From Streptomyces sp. HSG2 (GTDB lineage Bacteria; Actinomycetota; Actinomycetes; Streptomycetales; Streptomycetaceae): a DNA stretch of 64,000 nt. The notes under the pieces are model-generated. The model saw only the letters and a list, made by a program, of their open reading frames with translations. It did no database searches and was not told where the DNA came from. The position numbers and the translations under genes were made by a program. Numbering within the stretch: position 1 is the first letter of the stretch; each line of letters begins with the position of its first letter. Shown here in pieces: positions 15,488 to 25,062 of the stretch. Location of the stretch: contig NZ_CP066801.1 of NCBI RefSeq assembly GCF_016598575.1, positions 62,001-126,000 of the forward strand, given 5' to 3'.

Positions 15488-16498
15488 GCTCCGTGATCGC
15501 TGTGGAAGATCGCTCCGGCGAGGCTGCCGCGGGTGGCGGCGGCCATCGTGAGCGCGTCGGCGACGAGATCGGTGCGCATTGGTCGGCGATCGACCAGCCG
15601 GCCACCCGGCGGCTGAAGCAGTCCAGCACGGTCGCCAGATAGAGGAACTCCCCGTCGCCGACAGGCAGATATGTGACGTCGCCCATGTACTTGGTGTTCG
15701 GGGCGGCGGCGGAGAAGTCGCGGCGGAACAGGTCCGGCACGGGGGTGGCGGACGGCTCGGGCACCGTGGTCCGGACCTTCTTGCGCAGGTGCGTGCCGAC
15801 GATACCGAAGGCGCGCATCACCCGGGCCACTCTCTTCTCGTTGACCGGCGCCTGGCCGGCCTCCCGGAGCTCGGCGGTGATGCGCGGGGCCCCGTAAGCT
15901 CCGTCGAACTCGGTGTGTATGGCCTTGATCCTGGCGGCGAGGGCGACGTCGGCCTGCTCGCGGGCTGTGCGGGCCGGGGCGGCGGCGCGCCACTTGTAGT
16001 AGCTGGAGCGCTGCACGTCCATGACCTGGCACAGCCGCTTGACGGGGAAGTCCTCCCGGTGGGCGGAGATGAACGCGAAGCGGCTCACCAGTTCATCTCC
16101 GAGGCGAAAAACTTCGTCGCCTTGCGCAGGATGTCGCGTTCCTGGGCGAGTTTCTGGTTGTCCTTGCGGACCGTCTTCAGCTCGGCCTCCAAGGCTGCGA
16201 TGCGTTCGCGCAGCTCGTCGGGGCCGGCTGGGCCGTCCGGGGTGGGGTGCTGGTCACGTTCTTCCTGGTGGTGCCGGTGGTTTCGGTGCGGGCGCGGTGG
16301 GCGCTCACCCAGTTCCGCAGGGTCTCGCGACTGACGCCGAGATCGTCGCCGATCTGGGCGTAGGTGTGGCTCGGGTCCGAGAGGTACAGCGTGACGGCGT
16401 CGGCCTTGAACTCGGGCGAGTAGACCCTCATCACCATAAATGACTCCTTCTGGCCGGTCCCCTGCGGGGCCGGATCGAAGGTGTCCACCTACAGGGGG
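15488..16498 (-). pseudogene. IS3-family element, broken orfA and orfB
   Basis: orfA starts at ATG 16437 (MVMRVYSPEFKADAVTLYLS) with AAGGAG upstream. Near 16262-16268 it changes frame and continues as DELRERIAALEAELKTVRKD through to ATKFFASEMNW. orfB begins at 16088 (MSRFAFISAHREDFPVKRL) and shows the first catalytic Asp in NTKYMGDVTYLPVGDG. One base is missing near 15580 (GWSIAD then MRTDLVADAL in another frame). It stops at HSDHGAQ, where an IS30 element is inserted. The right terminal repeat is probably around 16481-16498 (TAGGTGGACACC on the minus strand). Three independent lesions make this a dead element. Confidence 0.82.
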
Positions 16499-16572
16499 GA
16501 AGCGCCTCCCTACATCGGATGCGGTAGCGCCGGTGAGCTTGTGAAACTTGGCGGCAAGCGGCCGAAGCGCCG

Positions 16573-18405
16573 GTGGATACTGCCGGAGTGGTGAAGGATC
16601 TGAAGAGCGCGCTGGCCGCGCTGGACGCCCAGGAGCCGGGCTCCCTGCTCGGCCTACGCGAGACGCAGTGGCTCGACGCCAAGGCGGCCCCGTACCAACT
16701 GGCAGGCCCCAAGGCGGTCGAGGAACTCGCCAAGGATGTCGCCGCGTTCGCCAACGGGGGCGGCGGGATCATCGTCATCGGCATCGCTACCCGCCCTGAG
16801 CACGACGAAGAGGTCCTGGACCGCATCGTCGGCCTCGACCCGGCCGCAGTGAACGTGGACCAGATCCGCAAGCTGATCCGTCAATGGATCACCCCGGCTC
16901 CACGCGGCGTCCGCGTCGGATGGTCCGGTGCTGACGGCGAACGCGTGATGTTCATCGATGTCCCCGAGCAGGCCGCCGGCACGTTGTTCGTCGTGCCAGC
17001 GCCGGTGGGCAAGCCCGGCTCTCCGCGCACGGACACAGTCGCCGTACCGATGAGGGATGGCGACAGCACGCACTGGCTGCCGCGGGCCGAGATCCAGCAG
17101 CTGCTCTCCGCCGGCGTCCGCGCCTCTGGCATGCCCACCGCTCAGGCGCTCACCGAGCTCGTGCGGCAAGCCGTCTCTGAAACCGGGCCGGACGGCGGGC
17201 TGCGGGTCGGGCAGGGCCTGCCCGACCGCGAGCGGGAGATGCGGGCGGCCTACGAGCAGCTGGCCGGCGCAGGACTGGGCCGGCCAGCCGGAGAGGCGTG
17301 GGCGCAGGGCCCGGCTGCTCTACAGGATCTGCACCACGAGCTCGACGGCGAGCCGGGCTGGGTGCTGTGTCTGGTGCCCGGCCGCCCTCCGGCCGCCGTC
17401 GCCGAGCCCCTCTGGCAGGCGATCGTCGAAGCGGGGCGGCGTGCCCCGGGCGGTCAGGACCCGCTCTCGGCCGTCGGCTTCCCCCGGCTTCCCGCCGACT
17501 CGGACACCCCGTGGGTGATCCCGGCCGACGCTCGGAGCGTGGACCTCGACGGCGGATCGTGGGGTGCGGGCCGGCTGTCGTGTTCGGGCCGCGGCGTGTG
17601 GCGGTGGCAGCCGCTTCCCCGCTTCAGCCTCGACCAGGGCCGGTCGGCCGAGATCGGGACCGCCGGTCAGACGCCGGCGCTGCGCCTTCGCGCCCTGGTG
17701 AACCTGCCGTGGGCCGACCCGGACGCGCTGGAGGTCAGCAAACCCCGGCGTACGCTGCTCGAACAGCAGCTAGCGCACAGCGCGGTGGCCGGCGCGGTGA
17801 CGATGCTGTCCCGACGTCGAGGCGCGGAGTTGCCCGCCGGTCGCTGGGAAAGGGCGCTCTTTGGCAACTCGGCCCGGTCCGTGGGGTACACGTGCACGAT
17901 CGCCACGCCGGACGGCGGGTCAGCCGTGAAGGCTTCCGTCATGCTCGCTCTGCCCACCACGATGGAGTCCACCGTGGTCGCCTGCGCGGACGTCCTGATC
18001 GAGAATCCGGAGGCGTGGGCCGCGCTCCTCGGTCCCGGCTGGGACACGCAGCTGGGCCTCGACGAGGTCCAGGCCGTGCTGCTCGCCTTGTGGGAGACGG
18101 CCGCCGAGCTGCTGCCTGATGTCGTCGGCGACCCGGCCGGACTGGCGTGGGCTGCCCCGCCCACCACCGAACTGCGGATGACGTGCGAACAGCCCGCCGA
18201 CAACGGCGTCCTGCCGGACCTGGACACGCACGTCGACCTGACGCCGCTCGGCCCCACCGACGGCGGCCCCAGGTCGCGGATGGCCGTCACCATCACCACG
18301 GCGCCCGCCATGGTCCGCGCAGAGCGTCAGCGCCTGTTGCGGGAGGCGCTGGTGTACATGGCTCGCCAGTTCGGCTACGTCGACGCCGAGGTGGACGTCC
18401 TGTAG
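16573..18405 (+). CDS. AlbA_2 / Schlafen-like domain protein
   Basis: The 610-residue product begins with an AlbA_2 (Schlafen AlbA-2, formerly AAA_4) domain at about residues 25-135. It shows LRETQWLDAKAAPY, then VEELAKDVAAFANGGGGIIV and IGIA, followed by PRGVRVGWSGADGERVMFID. The remaining 450 residues are not recognised; they contain no clear transmembrane segment. AlbA_2 proteins bind nucleic acid or nucleotides. Some act as transcriptional regulators, and relatives occur in anti-phage defence islands. The start is GTG 16573; no strong ribosome-binding site is seen, so a nearby start is possible. It is the only large intact plus-strand gene here and is flanked by IS elements on both sides, suggesting accessory cargo. 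Confidence 0.75.
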   Translation: MDTAGVVKDLKSALAALDAQEPGSLLGLRETQWLDAKAAPYQLAGPKAVEELAKDVAAFANGGGGIIVIGIATRPEHDEEVLDRIVGLDPAAVNVDQIRKLIRQWITPAPRGVRVGWSGADGERVMFIDVPEQAAGTLFVVPAPVGKPGSPRTDTVAVPMRDGDSTHWLPRAEIQQLLSAGVRASGMPTAQALTELVRQAVSETGPDGGLRVGQGLPDREREMRAAYEQLAGAGLGRPAGEAWAQGPAALQDLHHELDGEPGWVLCLVPGRPPAAVAEPLWQAIVEAGRRAPGGQDPLSAVGFPRLPADSDTPWVIPADARSVDLDGGSWGAGRLSCSGRGVWRWQPLPRFSLDQGRSAEIGTAGQTPALRLRALVNLPWADPDALEVSKPRRTLLEQQLAHSAVAGAVTMLSRRRGAELPAGRWERALFGNSARSVGYTCTIATPDGGSAVKASVMLALPTTMESTVVACADVLIENPEAWAALLGPGWDTQLGLDEVQAVLLALWETAAELLPDVVGDPAGLAWAAPPTTELRMTCEQPADNGVLPDLDTHVDLTPLGPTDGGPRSRMAVTITTAPAMVRAERQRLLREALVYMARQFGYVDAEVDVL

Positions 18406-18750
18406 GCCGGGCTGTGCGCACCGGCATTGCGCCAGAGAAGAGCGCGTAGAACCTGGTCTCTAGCGGACTGCTTGGCGGTGGGGCCTGTCCGTCGTCGCGG
18501 CAGGGCAGCCAACAGGGAGCGCCGAGCTTCGACGTCGATATGGACGGCGCCGGTCAGGTCGACCGTGTCGGGGCCTCTTCGGCGGTGCCAGCTACACAAA
18601 GGCGCGGAGGAACTTGTCGTGGCCCGCCGTAGTGAACGCAGAAGCGCCAGCGTTGGGCTGATCTGCGGTGACATGCCCCCGCATGAGTCCGGGACGTGCC
18701 ACCACTCAGTTTCCCCAGTGCAGAGCCGCCTAGCTGATCACGAAGGGAAT
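18406..18750. other. 345-base stretch, no gene recognised
   Basis: This lies between the AlbA_2 gene and an ISAs1 element. Short frames on both strands look like shadows (Arg/Ala-rich, no family resemblance). No hairpin followed by a T-run or tRNA-like fold is obvious. Confidence 0.4.
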
Positions 18751-20143
18751 CCAGGGTCATTGCGTGAAATGATCTTATCCAAGTTCGTCAGGTGAGTCCG
18801 AGGGCGGCCAGGGGGCGGCGGTAGTCGCGGGCGGCGCGTCGGAGGGCGGCGGCGATGTTGGTGGCGCCGTCCTGGCGGTGGACGCTGATGGCGAGGTTGC
18901 GCAGGGAGGCCATGGTGCGGGGCGGATGACCGGTGCGGATCTTGGAGTCGTCCTCGCGGAAGGTCCGGTCGCGGACGTGGTGCGGGAGGTTCTCGATGCC
19001 TCAGTGGCCTCTGATCCAGGAGGCGAGTTCGGGGCCGGTCGCGGCGCCGGGGGCGAGGCTGGTGATCAGGTAGATCCGCTCGATGGTGAGTTCACCGGTG
19101 GCCCGGTCCAGACGCCATCGGACCATCTGGAGGGCCTGTTTCGCGTCGGGGTAGTCGAGGTGATCGAAGGCTGCTGCCTTCAGCCTGCGGATCTCGATGC
19201 GGTGGTGGGCGCGGGTGCGGTCGTAGTGCTCCAACGGCATCTCCCGCCAGGGCAGATGACGCACCCGGTCGTGGAGCTTGGCGTGGTTCTTCTTCACGAT
19301 CGCCAGGTAGTGGGCCCCGGCGGGAGCGGAGGTAGGTGCCGTGGGCGTGCTGGGTGTGCAGCGCGTCAGCGGTGACGACGACGCCGTCCAGATCGTCGAT
19401 CGCATCCGGCAGGGGCGCGAAGGCGGGGATCTCGTTGCTCTTGTCGGCGATCTGCCGCTGGGCCAGGACGCTGCCGGTGTGATCCATCGCCGCGAGCAGG
19501 ACCACCGCGGTCTTCTCGGTGGTGCGTGAGCCGCGCACCGTCTTGCCGTCCACGGCGACAGCCCGACGGCCCGCGTGCGGAGCCCGCTCACCGTCCGGGG
19601 CGGTCTGGTGGGTGTCGAGGAAGGCGCCGATGGCCCGGTCCAGGACATCGCGGTCGAGGCGTTCCGGCAGGCGACGGACGGTCGCTGGGTGCGGGACGGG
19701 GATCTGGCCGGTGAGCGGGTCGGGGGCAAAGCCGAGTGCCCGCGGGGCCCAGGCCGGCGCGTCGGTGACCCACTCACCGATGGCGGCCAGCGACTTCGCG
19801 CCCGCCAGAACTCCGGCGGCTGCCGCGCACACCAGCGCGTCCAAGGGGTAGATCCGGCCCTTGCGGCCCCGGGGATCGGGCACGCGGCCCAGGAAACTTC
19901 GCAGGTCAAGGGCGTCGAGAAGAGGTGCCGGGTCGCATATCGAGGCCAGTTGGCCCAGCGGGGAGGCGATGGGCGATGATGCAGAGGCAGGCACGGGCTC
20001 GCTCGGTGTTCATGGGACGTAGACACTCACATGATCACCGGCACCGTGCCCGCACTGCGTTCCACCCCCGGAACCCCACCAACCCCGACATGACGCAACG
20101 TCACAGACATTAGCGGCGAAGCCGCTTCACGCAAGGCCCCTGG
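18751..20143 (-). mobile_element. ISAs1-family insertion sequence with both ends, defective
   Basis: The element is 1,393 bp. The left end reads CCAGGGTCATTGCGTGAA and the right end is its imperfect inverse TTCACGCAAGGCCCCTGG at 20126-20143. No target duplication is evident (GGAAT versus TACGG). The left end is nearly identical to the remnant at 8128. The transposase inside is broken. Confidence 0.82.
18788..19994 (-). pseudogene. ISAs1-family transposase, frameshift plus nonsense
   Basis: The N-terminal part starts at GTG 19994 and includes DDE_Tnp_1-associated sequence (FLGRVPDPRGRKGRIYPLDA) and the core VAVDGKTVRGSRTTEKTAVV with DGVVVTADALHTQHAHGTYL. Near 19325-19335 the frame shifts, continuing as AGAHYLAIVKKNHAKLHDRV to ELASWIRGH. 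Homologues have W next, but here the codon is TGA (19001-19003). Beyond it the frame continues as [18 protein letters not shown] and ends at 18788. Two lesions make it non-functional. Confidence 0.85.
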
Positions 20144-20531
20144 TACGGCGGCTTCTTCTTGGACCCCATGAATCCCAACTTCCCCTGCAATCAAGGGCTC
20201 CACGCTACGAGGGGATGGTCAGTCGAGGTGTCCCCCCTCAAGTCGCGTGTTGGGTGGGTTGATCCGACCGGCGGTGCCCGGCGGTGCGCCCTCGAGTGGC
20301 GTGGATCACGCGGTTCCCACGAGCTGGCGCCCGGCGTGTTGTCGATCTCGACACTTGGCCGGGCTGTGGTGTGTGTTCATACAGTCCCAAGGCTGAGGGG
20401 ATCGTCGGAACCTACATCTCGCGTTGCCTCACGGCTCTCGTGACCTGCACCTTTCTGCAGAATGTCGGAGTTCATCCGAGTTTCCTCTGCGCGTGATGCG
20501 TCGATGAGAGCCGCAGGTTACTGACGGATAA
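20144..20531. other. 388-base stretch, no gene recognised
   Basis: This lies between the ISAs1 right end and the control region of the PAS-LuxR gene. Base composition is less GC-rich than the coding regions. No reading frame with a recognisable product is seen, and no strong hairpin. Confidence 0.4.
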
Positions 20532-20545
20532 TCACCAAATGGTGA
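20532..20545 (+). promoter_or_regulatory. Palindromic operator candidate upstream of the PAS-LuxR promoter
   Basis: A perfect 14-base palindrome TCACCA-AA-TGGTGA lies 10 bases upstream of the putative -35 box. Such a site could bind a dimeric repressor or activator of the regulator gene. The protein that would bind is unknown. Confidence 0.3.
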
Positions 20546-20555
20546 GATGACTTCA

Positions 20556-20585
20556 TTGACCCTGCGATCCGAATTTCCTTACGAT
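20556..20585 (+). promoter_or_regulatory. Sigma-70-like promoter of the PAS-LuxR gene
   Basis: TTGACC at 20556-20561 and TACGAT at 20580-20585 are separated by 18 bases, a good match to the HrdB-type promoter pattern. Transcription would start near 20592, about 97 bases before the start codon. Confidence 0.45.
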
Positions 20586-20590
20586 CAAGC

Positions 20591-20618
20591 CCGGGGGATT
20601 CCCGGAATTCCTCCCGGA
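20591..20618 (+). promoter_or_regulatory. Candidate PAS-LuxR (PimM-type) binding site
   Basis: CCGGGGGATTCCCGG at 20591-20605 is a near-palindrome that resembles the known operator of PAS-LuxR polyene regulators, CTVGGGAWWTCCCBAG: I count 12 of 16 positions. A second, weaker palindromic element, CGGAATTCCT, follows at once. It overlaps the expected transcription start, which would suit autoregulation. Binding is inferred. Confidence 0.35.
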
Positions 20619-20688
20619 GAGGCGTCGACTTTCCGGGCGGAGCTGGGATTCAGTAACCTCAAATTTAGCTCAAGTGAGGACAGCTTCT

Positions 20689-21381
20689 ATGCAGACTGCC
20701 GCCGCTGGCTATCTTGGAATTGACCAGTGCTCTGGTCCGGCAACGGCTACGAACGTGCCCGAAGTGGATGTATTCAGAACGCTCCTGGACCGGTCCGGCC
20801 TCCTCCTCGCGAGCCTGGCCCCCCAGATGTGCGTCGTCGAGGCGAACGAAGAGTTCGTCGACCAGTTCGGCTGCGACCGGGAGACCCTGGTCGGCAGCAG
20901 CTTCTACGACCTCCTGCACCCCGGTGTGCACGCCCCCATGCGCAAACAGTTCCAACGCCTCCTCGAGGGGCGCCGCGAACGCTTCGTCGAGCACCTCGCC
21001 GGCATAGGGCCCCGGCAGGCCGTGTTCACCGGAGACATCACGGGCATCGCCGTGCACGCCGCGTGCGGCGAGCTCGTCGGGTTCGTCGTCGTCGTGAACC
21101 CGGAGGAGGCCGTACAGGCCAACGCCGTCGTCGTCGACCGCACCCGCATCCTCAGCGAGATCGACGCCCGCATCCTGGAAGGCATCGCCAGCGGCGAGTC
21201 CACGATATGCCTCGCCTCCCGCCTGTTCCTCAGCAGGCAGGGCGTCGAGTACCACGTCGGCACCATGCTCAAGAAGCTCAAGGCACCCAACCGCGCCGCC
21301 CTCGTCAGCCGCGCATACAGCCTCGGCGTCCTGAGCGTCGGCAGCTGGCCGCCGCAGGTGTCACCCGACTATGTGAAGTGA
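20689..21381 (+). CDS. PAS-LuxR family transcriptional regulator (PimM-like)
   Basis: The 230-residue product has an N-terminal PAS fold (about residues 25-130: LLLASLAPQMCVVEANEEFV, then FGCDRETLVGSSFYDLLHPG) and a C-terminal LuxR-type helix-turn-helix (about 155-218: DARILEGIASGESTICLASR, then LSRQGVEYHVGTMLKKL and NRAALVSRAYSLGVL). This two-domain layout and size are those of the PimM-type activators found in polyene macrolide clusters, which bind promoters of PKS and tailoring genes. The ATG at 20689 is preferred because GAGGA lies 8 bases upstream; an in-frame GTG at 20674 lacks a site. The gene is monocistronic, with its own promoter and a terminator hairpin. It is the most likely activator of the PKS genes in this window, although three IS elements lie between. 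Confidence 0.88.
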   Translation: MQTAAAGYLGIDQCSGPATATNVPEVDVFRTLLDRSGLLLASLAPQMCVVEANEEFVDQFGCDRETLVGSSFYDLLHPGVHAPMRKQFQRLLEGRRERFVEHLAGIGPRQAVFTGDITGIAVHAACGELVGFVVVVNPEEAVQANAVVVDRTRILSEIDARILEGIASGESTICLASRLFLSRQGVEYHVGTMLKKLKAPNRAALVSRAYSLGVLSVGSWPPQVSPDYVK

Positions 21382-21678
21382 CCGCCCCGGACGAGCCGGA
21401 CCCGGACGCAGACGACCACAGGGCCACCGCCCAGAGCCGTCCCGGAACACCGACGCCCGTCCCCGCACCGAACTCACCACCCACCGCACCACGTACCACC
21501 GCTCGGTCCGTGGACTCCCAGCAGTGGCGCCCATCCGTTCCGCCGCCCAGGCCGTACACCACACGACCCGAATCCCGTCCCCCCATCCGCAACCACCGCG
21601 GGCCTCGCGCGCCCTGTGGTCTCATCCCGAGCCGACGGCATCCGTCGGCTCACCTCATTCCCCCAAGACCGGCGGTCA
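21382..21678. other. Non-coding 3' flank of the PAS-LuxR gene
   Basis: About 300 bases of GC-rich sequence with no recognisable product on either strand. With the terminator and following bases it makes a 500-base gap before the next transposon. Confidence 0.4.
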
Positions 21679-21711
21679 GCCCGCCCGCCCGCTGTGGCGC
21701 GGCGGGCGGGC
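21679..21711 (+). terminator. Hairpin terminator downstream of the PAS-LuxR gene
   Basis: GCCCGCCCGCC at 21679-21689 pairs perfectly with GGCGGGCGGGC at 21701-21711 around an 11-base loop. The stem is 11 bp, all G-C. There is no U-run directly after, as is common in Streptomyces. It sits about 300 bases beyond the stop codon, so it may act on the regulator transcript or on read-through from the opposite side. Confidence 0.5.
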
Positions 21712-21884
21712 CGTCGCACGTCTTTCACCCATGCGCCTCCATCTCTCCCAGCCGCTCGCTGCCCACAGCGCCGCTGGACGTCGACCCGTGAGGAAGGACG
21801 AGAATGCCGGCAGCGGATAGTCGCGGGACTCGGATCATGGCTCCCGCCGAGGGCAGTGACCAACGAGGAACTCACCTGCAGGCT

Positions 21885-23224
21885 CAGGGCGATTGCAAAG
21901 TTCGTTGATCGTGCGTTGGTGCAGGTCAGTTGAGTCCGAGGACGGCCAGTGGCCGCTCGTACGGGCGGAGGGCTGTTGTGCGGAGTCCGGCGGCGATGTT
22001 GGTGTGGCCGGCGGCGCGGAGCTGGTTGATGGCGAAGCTGCGCAGGGTGGCCACGTTCTCCGGCCCGTGTCCGGTGCGGATCTTTGAGGCGTCCTCGCGG
22101 AAGGCGGTGTCCCGGACGAAGCAGTGGAGCCTGTCTTCGATCACCCAGTGTGCCCTCAAGATCGTCGCGATGCGTTCCGGGGATGCCTGGCGGCTGGTCA
22201 GGTCGGTGATGACGTAGACGGACTCGCGGCTCTTCTTGACGGTCTTGGTGTCGGTGCCGTGGCGTACGACCTTCGCGACCTGGGCGGCGTGGGGGAAGTC
22301 GACGCCGAGGTCGGTGACGGTCAGCGCTTGCACGACCCGGCTCTCCTTGCGGCCGTGCCCCTGGGTACGGTCGTAGAACTTCGCCGTCGCCTCGCCCCAG
22401 TGGCAGGGTCCGCATCTGCTCGTAGAGGTTCTTCTGGTTGCGTTTCACGGTGAAGGCGTAGTGCGCCCTCTTCGCCTCGACGAGGAAGCGGGCGTGGTCT
22501 CGCTGGGTGTGCAGTGCGTCGCCGGTCACGGTGACTCCTTGCAGGTCATAGGGGTCCAGCAGGGCAGCGAAGCAGGTGATCTCGTTCGTTTACTCGGGGA
22601 CCCTGAGTTGGGTGACGGTCATCCCGGTACCGGTCATCGCGGCCGGCAGGTGCGCGGCCGGGGCGGCGCCGAGGCGCGAGCCGCGGGCGCTCTTGCCGTC
22701 GATCGCGAGGGTGTCGGCGCCGGCCGGGTCGTGGCCGAGGAGGTCGGCCAGGCCGCCGGGGCAGGTGTCCTTGATGACCCGGCGGATCGTCGCGCCGCTG
22801 GGCGGAATGCGCACGGCCAGGGCGGTCGCGGTGCGGGCACCGAGCCGGGCCAGGACGTCCTGCGGGGCGTCGGCGGCCCACTCGTCGATCGCCACGAAAC
22901 TCCTCGCCCCGCTCACCACGGCGGAGCAGGCGATCAGCAGCACTGCCACGAAGGGGTGACGCTTCCCGCGTCGGCACCGCGGATCGGCCAACGTTGCCAG
23001 CCGCTCGGCCAGCCCATCCGTCACACGGTGCTGACGGGTGGGCGACTTGACCAGACAGACGGTGGCAGACTGACGGCACATCGAAGCTCCCTTGGGCGCA
23101 GGCGACATGGCAAGGTCACCTCCGCAACGGGGCTTCGTTGCATCCGGTCGCACGCCCTCCCGGCATCGTCACGCTGCTGTGACCTGCGCACTCACAAGAT
23201 CCCCAAGGACTTGCAATCGCCCTG
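21885..23224 (-). mobile_element. ISAs1-family insertion sequence with both ends, defective
   Basis: The ends are inverted copies of CAGGGCGATTGCAA(A)GT: 21885-21900 on the left and, inverted, 23209-23224 on the right. The element is 1,340 bp. No clear target duplication is seen. It is a different member of the family from the elements at 18751 and 23601. Confidence 0.8.
21926..23153 (-). pseudogene. ISAs1-family transposase, nonsense and frameshift
   Basis: The upstream part reads RLATLADPRCRRGKRHPFVA, then FVAIDEWAADAPQDVLARLG and LAIDGKSARGSRLGAAPAAH, up to TQLRVPE. A TAA stop then lies at 22590-22592, where homologues have a Lys (PxKTNEIT). The frame continues as TNEITCFAALLDPYDLQGV and TGDALHTQRDHARFLVEAK. 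Near 22390-22400 another frame change leads to VLQ-like MQALTVTDLGVDFPHAAQV and the C-terminal HWVIEDRLHCFVRDTAFRED, ending at 21926. It is not functional. The start is uncertain (MCRQSATVCLV at 23081 or further upstream). Confidence 0.82.
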
Positions 23225-23600
23225 CCTGGGATCCCTTCACCGACAGGTCTTTTTCCGCCAAGATCCACCTTGGTCACACAGCCCATTTCTGCTCTATTGC
23301 GGCTCCGTTACCGCGTGAACCCTCTTGCATCACCACCGGTGCCGGAAGTTTACAACTCGGCGGGCTGGAGCGGCATCGACCGACAGGGAACAGACAGAAA
23401 ACGCCTATGACGTGCACACCTACAGGCACCCACTGCCACCCAAGTTATTTACCAAGCCCTGGTGAACCGGCACCCCTGGGTCTCGAATATTATTACGGAA
23501 CTCTTCACAAGCTCTTCCCATCCTCCAGAAATGGCCCGAATCATTCAAGCCACTTTCCCGCACGAACAACAGAGGCGCGCCGAAACCGCACACCACCCCT
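23225..23600. other. 376-base stretch between two ISAs1 elements, unassigned open frame
   Basis: No known gene is seen. On the plus strand a frame from about 23412 to 23599 reads QVIYQALVNRHPWVSNIITE, then HPPEMARIIQATFPHEQQRR, with many A/T-ending codons. It is cut by the ISAs1 insertion at 23600. If it is coding, it is foreign in codon use; it may also be chance in a less GC-rich stretch. Confidence 0.3.
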
Positions 23601-25062
23601 CAGGGCCCCGGCGTTTGCCCGGATCGCCCCGTCCTGGGCCGGTTGATCATGCTGGCGGGCCCCGGAAGCAGATGAACACGGCACCTGTGGATCATGGAGT
23701 TCTCTACGCTGCAAGATCCACGAAGGTGCCGCGTTCGTTCCTCCATCATCCCCTGCCGTCGTTCCCGTCTCTGTGGCGCCCTGCCTGGAGGCCCTCGGCT
23801 CGGATGTCGCCCGAGGCCAAGTCCGCTGTCTGGTAGCCGAGTTCGAGTCGGTCACCGATCCTCGCAGGGCGTGCGGGGTGCGCTACCGGGTCTCCTCGCT
23901 GCTCGCCCTGGTGGTCTGTGCGATGACTGCGGCGGGCCATGACTCCATCACCGCGGCGGCGGAGTGGTGCCGACGTGCGACGCCGCAGGAACTGGCCGCT
24001 TTCGGTCTGCCCTACCATCCGCTGCTCGGCCGCTACCGGATCCCGAGCGAGAAGACCCTGCGCACCGTTCTGGGGCGGCTGGATCCCGGTGAGGTCAGCG
24101 CGGCCGGCTACGACCACCTGCGGCCCCTGCTGTCCACGGTGTCCCGCTCTCCCGAGCCGCTCATGCCCGACGGCGGCATCGAACGTGAACAGCGCCGCGC
24201 CCACCGGGCGGCCGCCCACACCGAACCAGCGCGTTCTGGGCGCCGGGCCATCGCGGTGGACGGCAAGTGCCTGCGCGGCGCGAAGCGCCCGGACGGCAGC
24301 CGCGTCTTCGTGCTCTCCGCCGTCCGACACGGCGACGGCATCACCCTCGCATCCCGCGAGATCGGCGCGAAGACCAACGAAATACCCGAGTTCCAGCCCC
24401 TGCTCGACCAGCTCGACGACGCCGATCTCGCCGGGGCCGTCGTCACCGCCGATGCCCTCCACGCGCAACGCGACCACGCCACCTACCTGCACGAACGTGG
24501 CGCACACTACCTGCTGACCATCAAGAACAACCAACGCGGCCAGGCCCGTCAGCTCCACGCCCTGCCCTGGAAGGAGATCCCCGTCATCCACCGCGACGAC
24601 GCCCAAGGTCACGGCCGTCACGAACAGCGTCTCGTCCAGGTCGTCACCGTCAACGGCCTGCTCTTCCCCCACGCGGCCCAGGTCCTGCGCATCCAGCGCA
24701 GACGCCGTCTCTACGGAGCGAAGAAGTGGTCCAGCGAGACCGTCTACGCCATCACCGACCTACCCGCCGAACAGACGAGTGCCGCCGAGATCGCCTCATG
24801 GGCTCGCGGGCACTGGACGGTGGAGAACACTGTCCACTGGTGTCGGGATGTGACCTTCAACGAGGACAGATCCCAGGTCAGGGCTGGCAACACGCCCTCA
24901 GTCCTCGCCGCCGTCCGCGACCTGATCCGCGGTGCGCTCAAGCTTGCCGGGTACGCCAACACCGCCGCCGGCCGCCGGGCCCACACCGAACGCACCCTCG
25001 TCCTCAGCCTCTACGGCATCACACGATCAAACCGGACGACCCGGGCAAACGCCGGGGCCCTG
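23601..25062 (+). mobile_element. ISAs1-family insertion sequence, complete, 9-bp target duplication
   Basis: The terminal repeat CAGGGCCCCGGCGTTTGC begins at 23601, and its inverse ends at 25062 with one mismatch over about 25 bases. Direct repeats CACCACCCC flank the element (23591-23599 and 25063-25071), the duplication length expected for this family. The transposase frame is intact. This is the youngest-looking insertion in the window. Confidence 0.88.
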
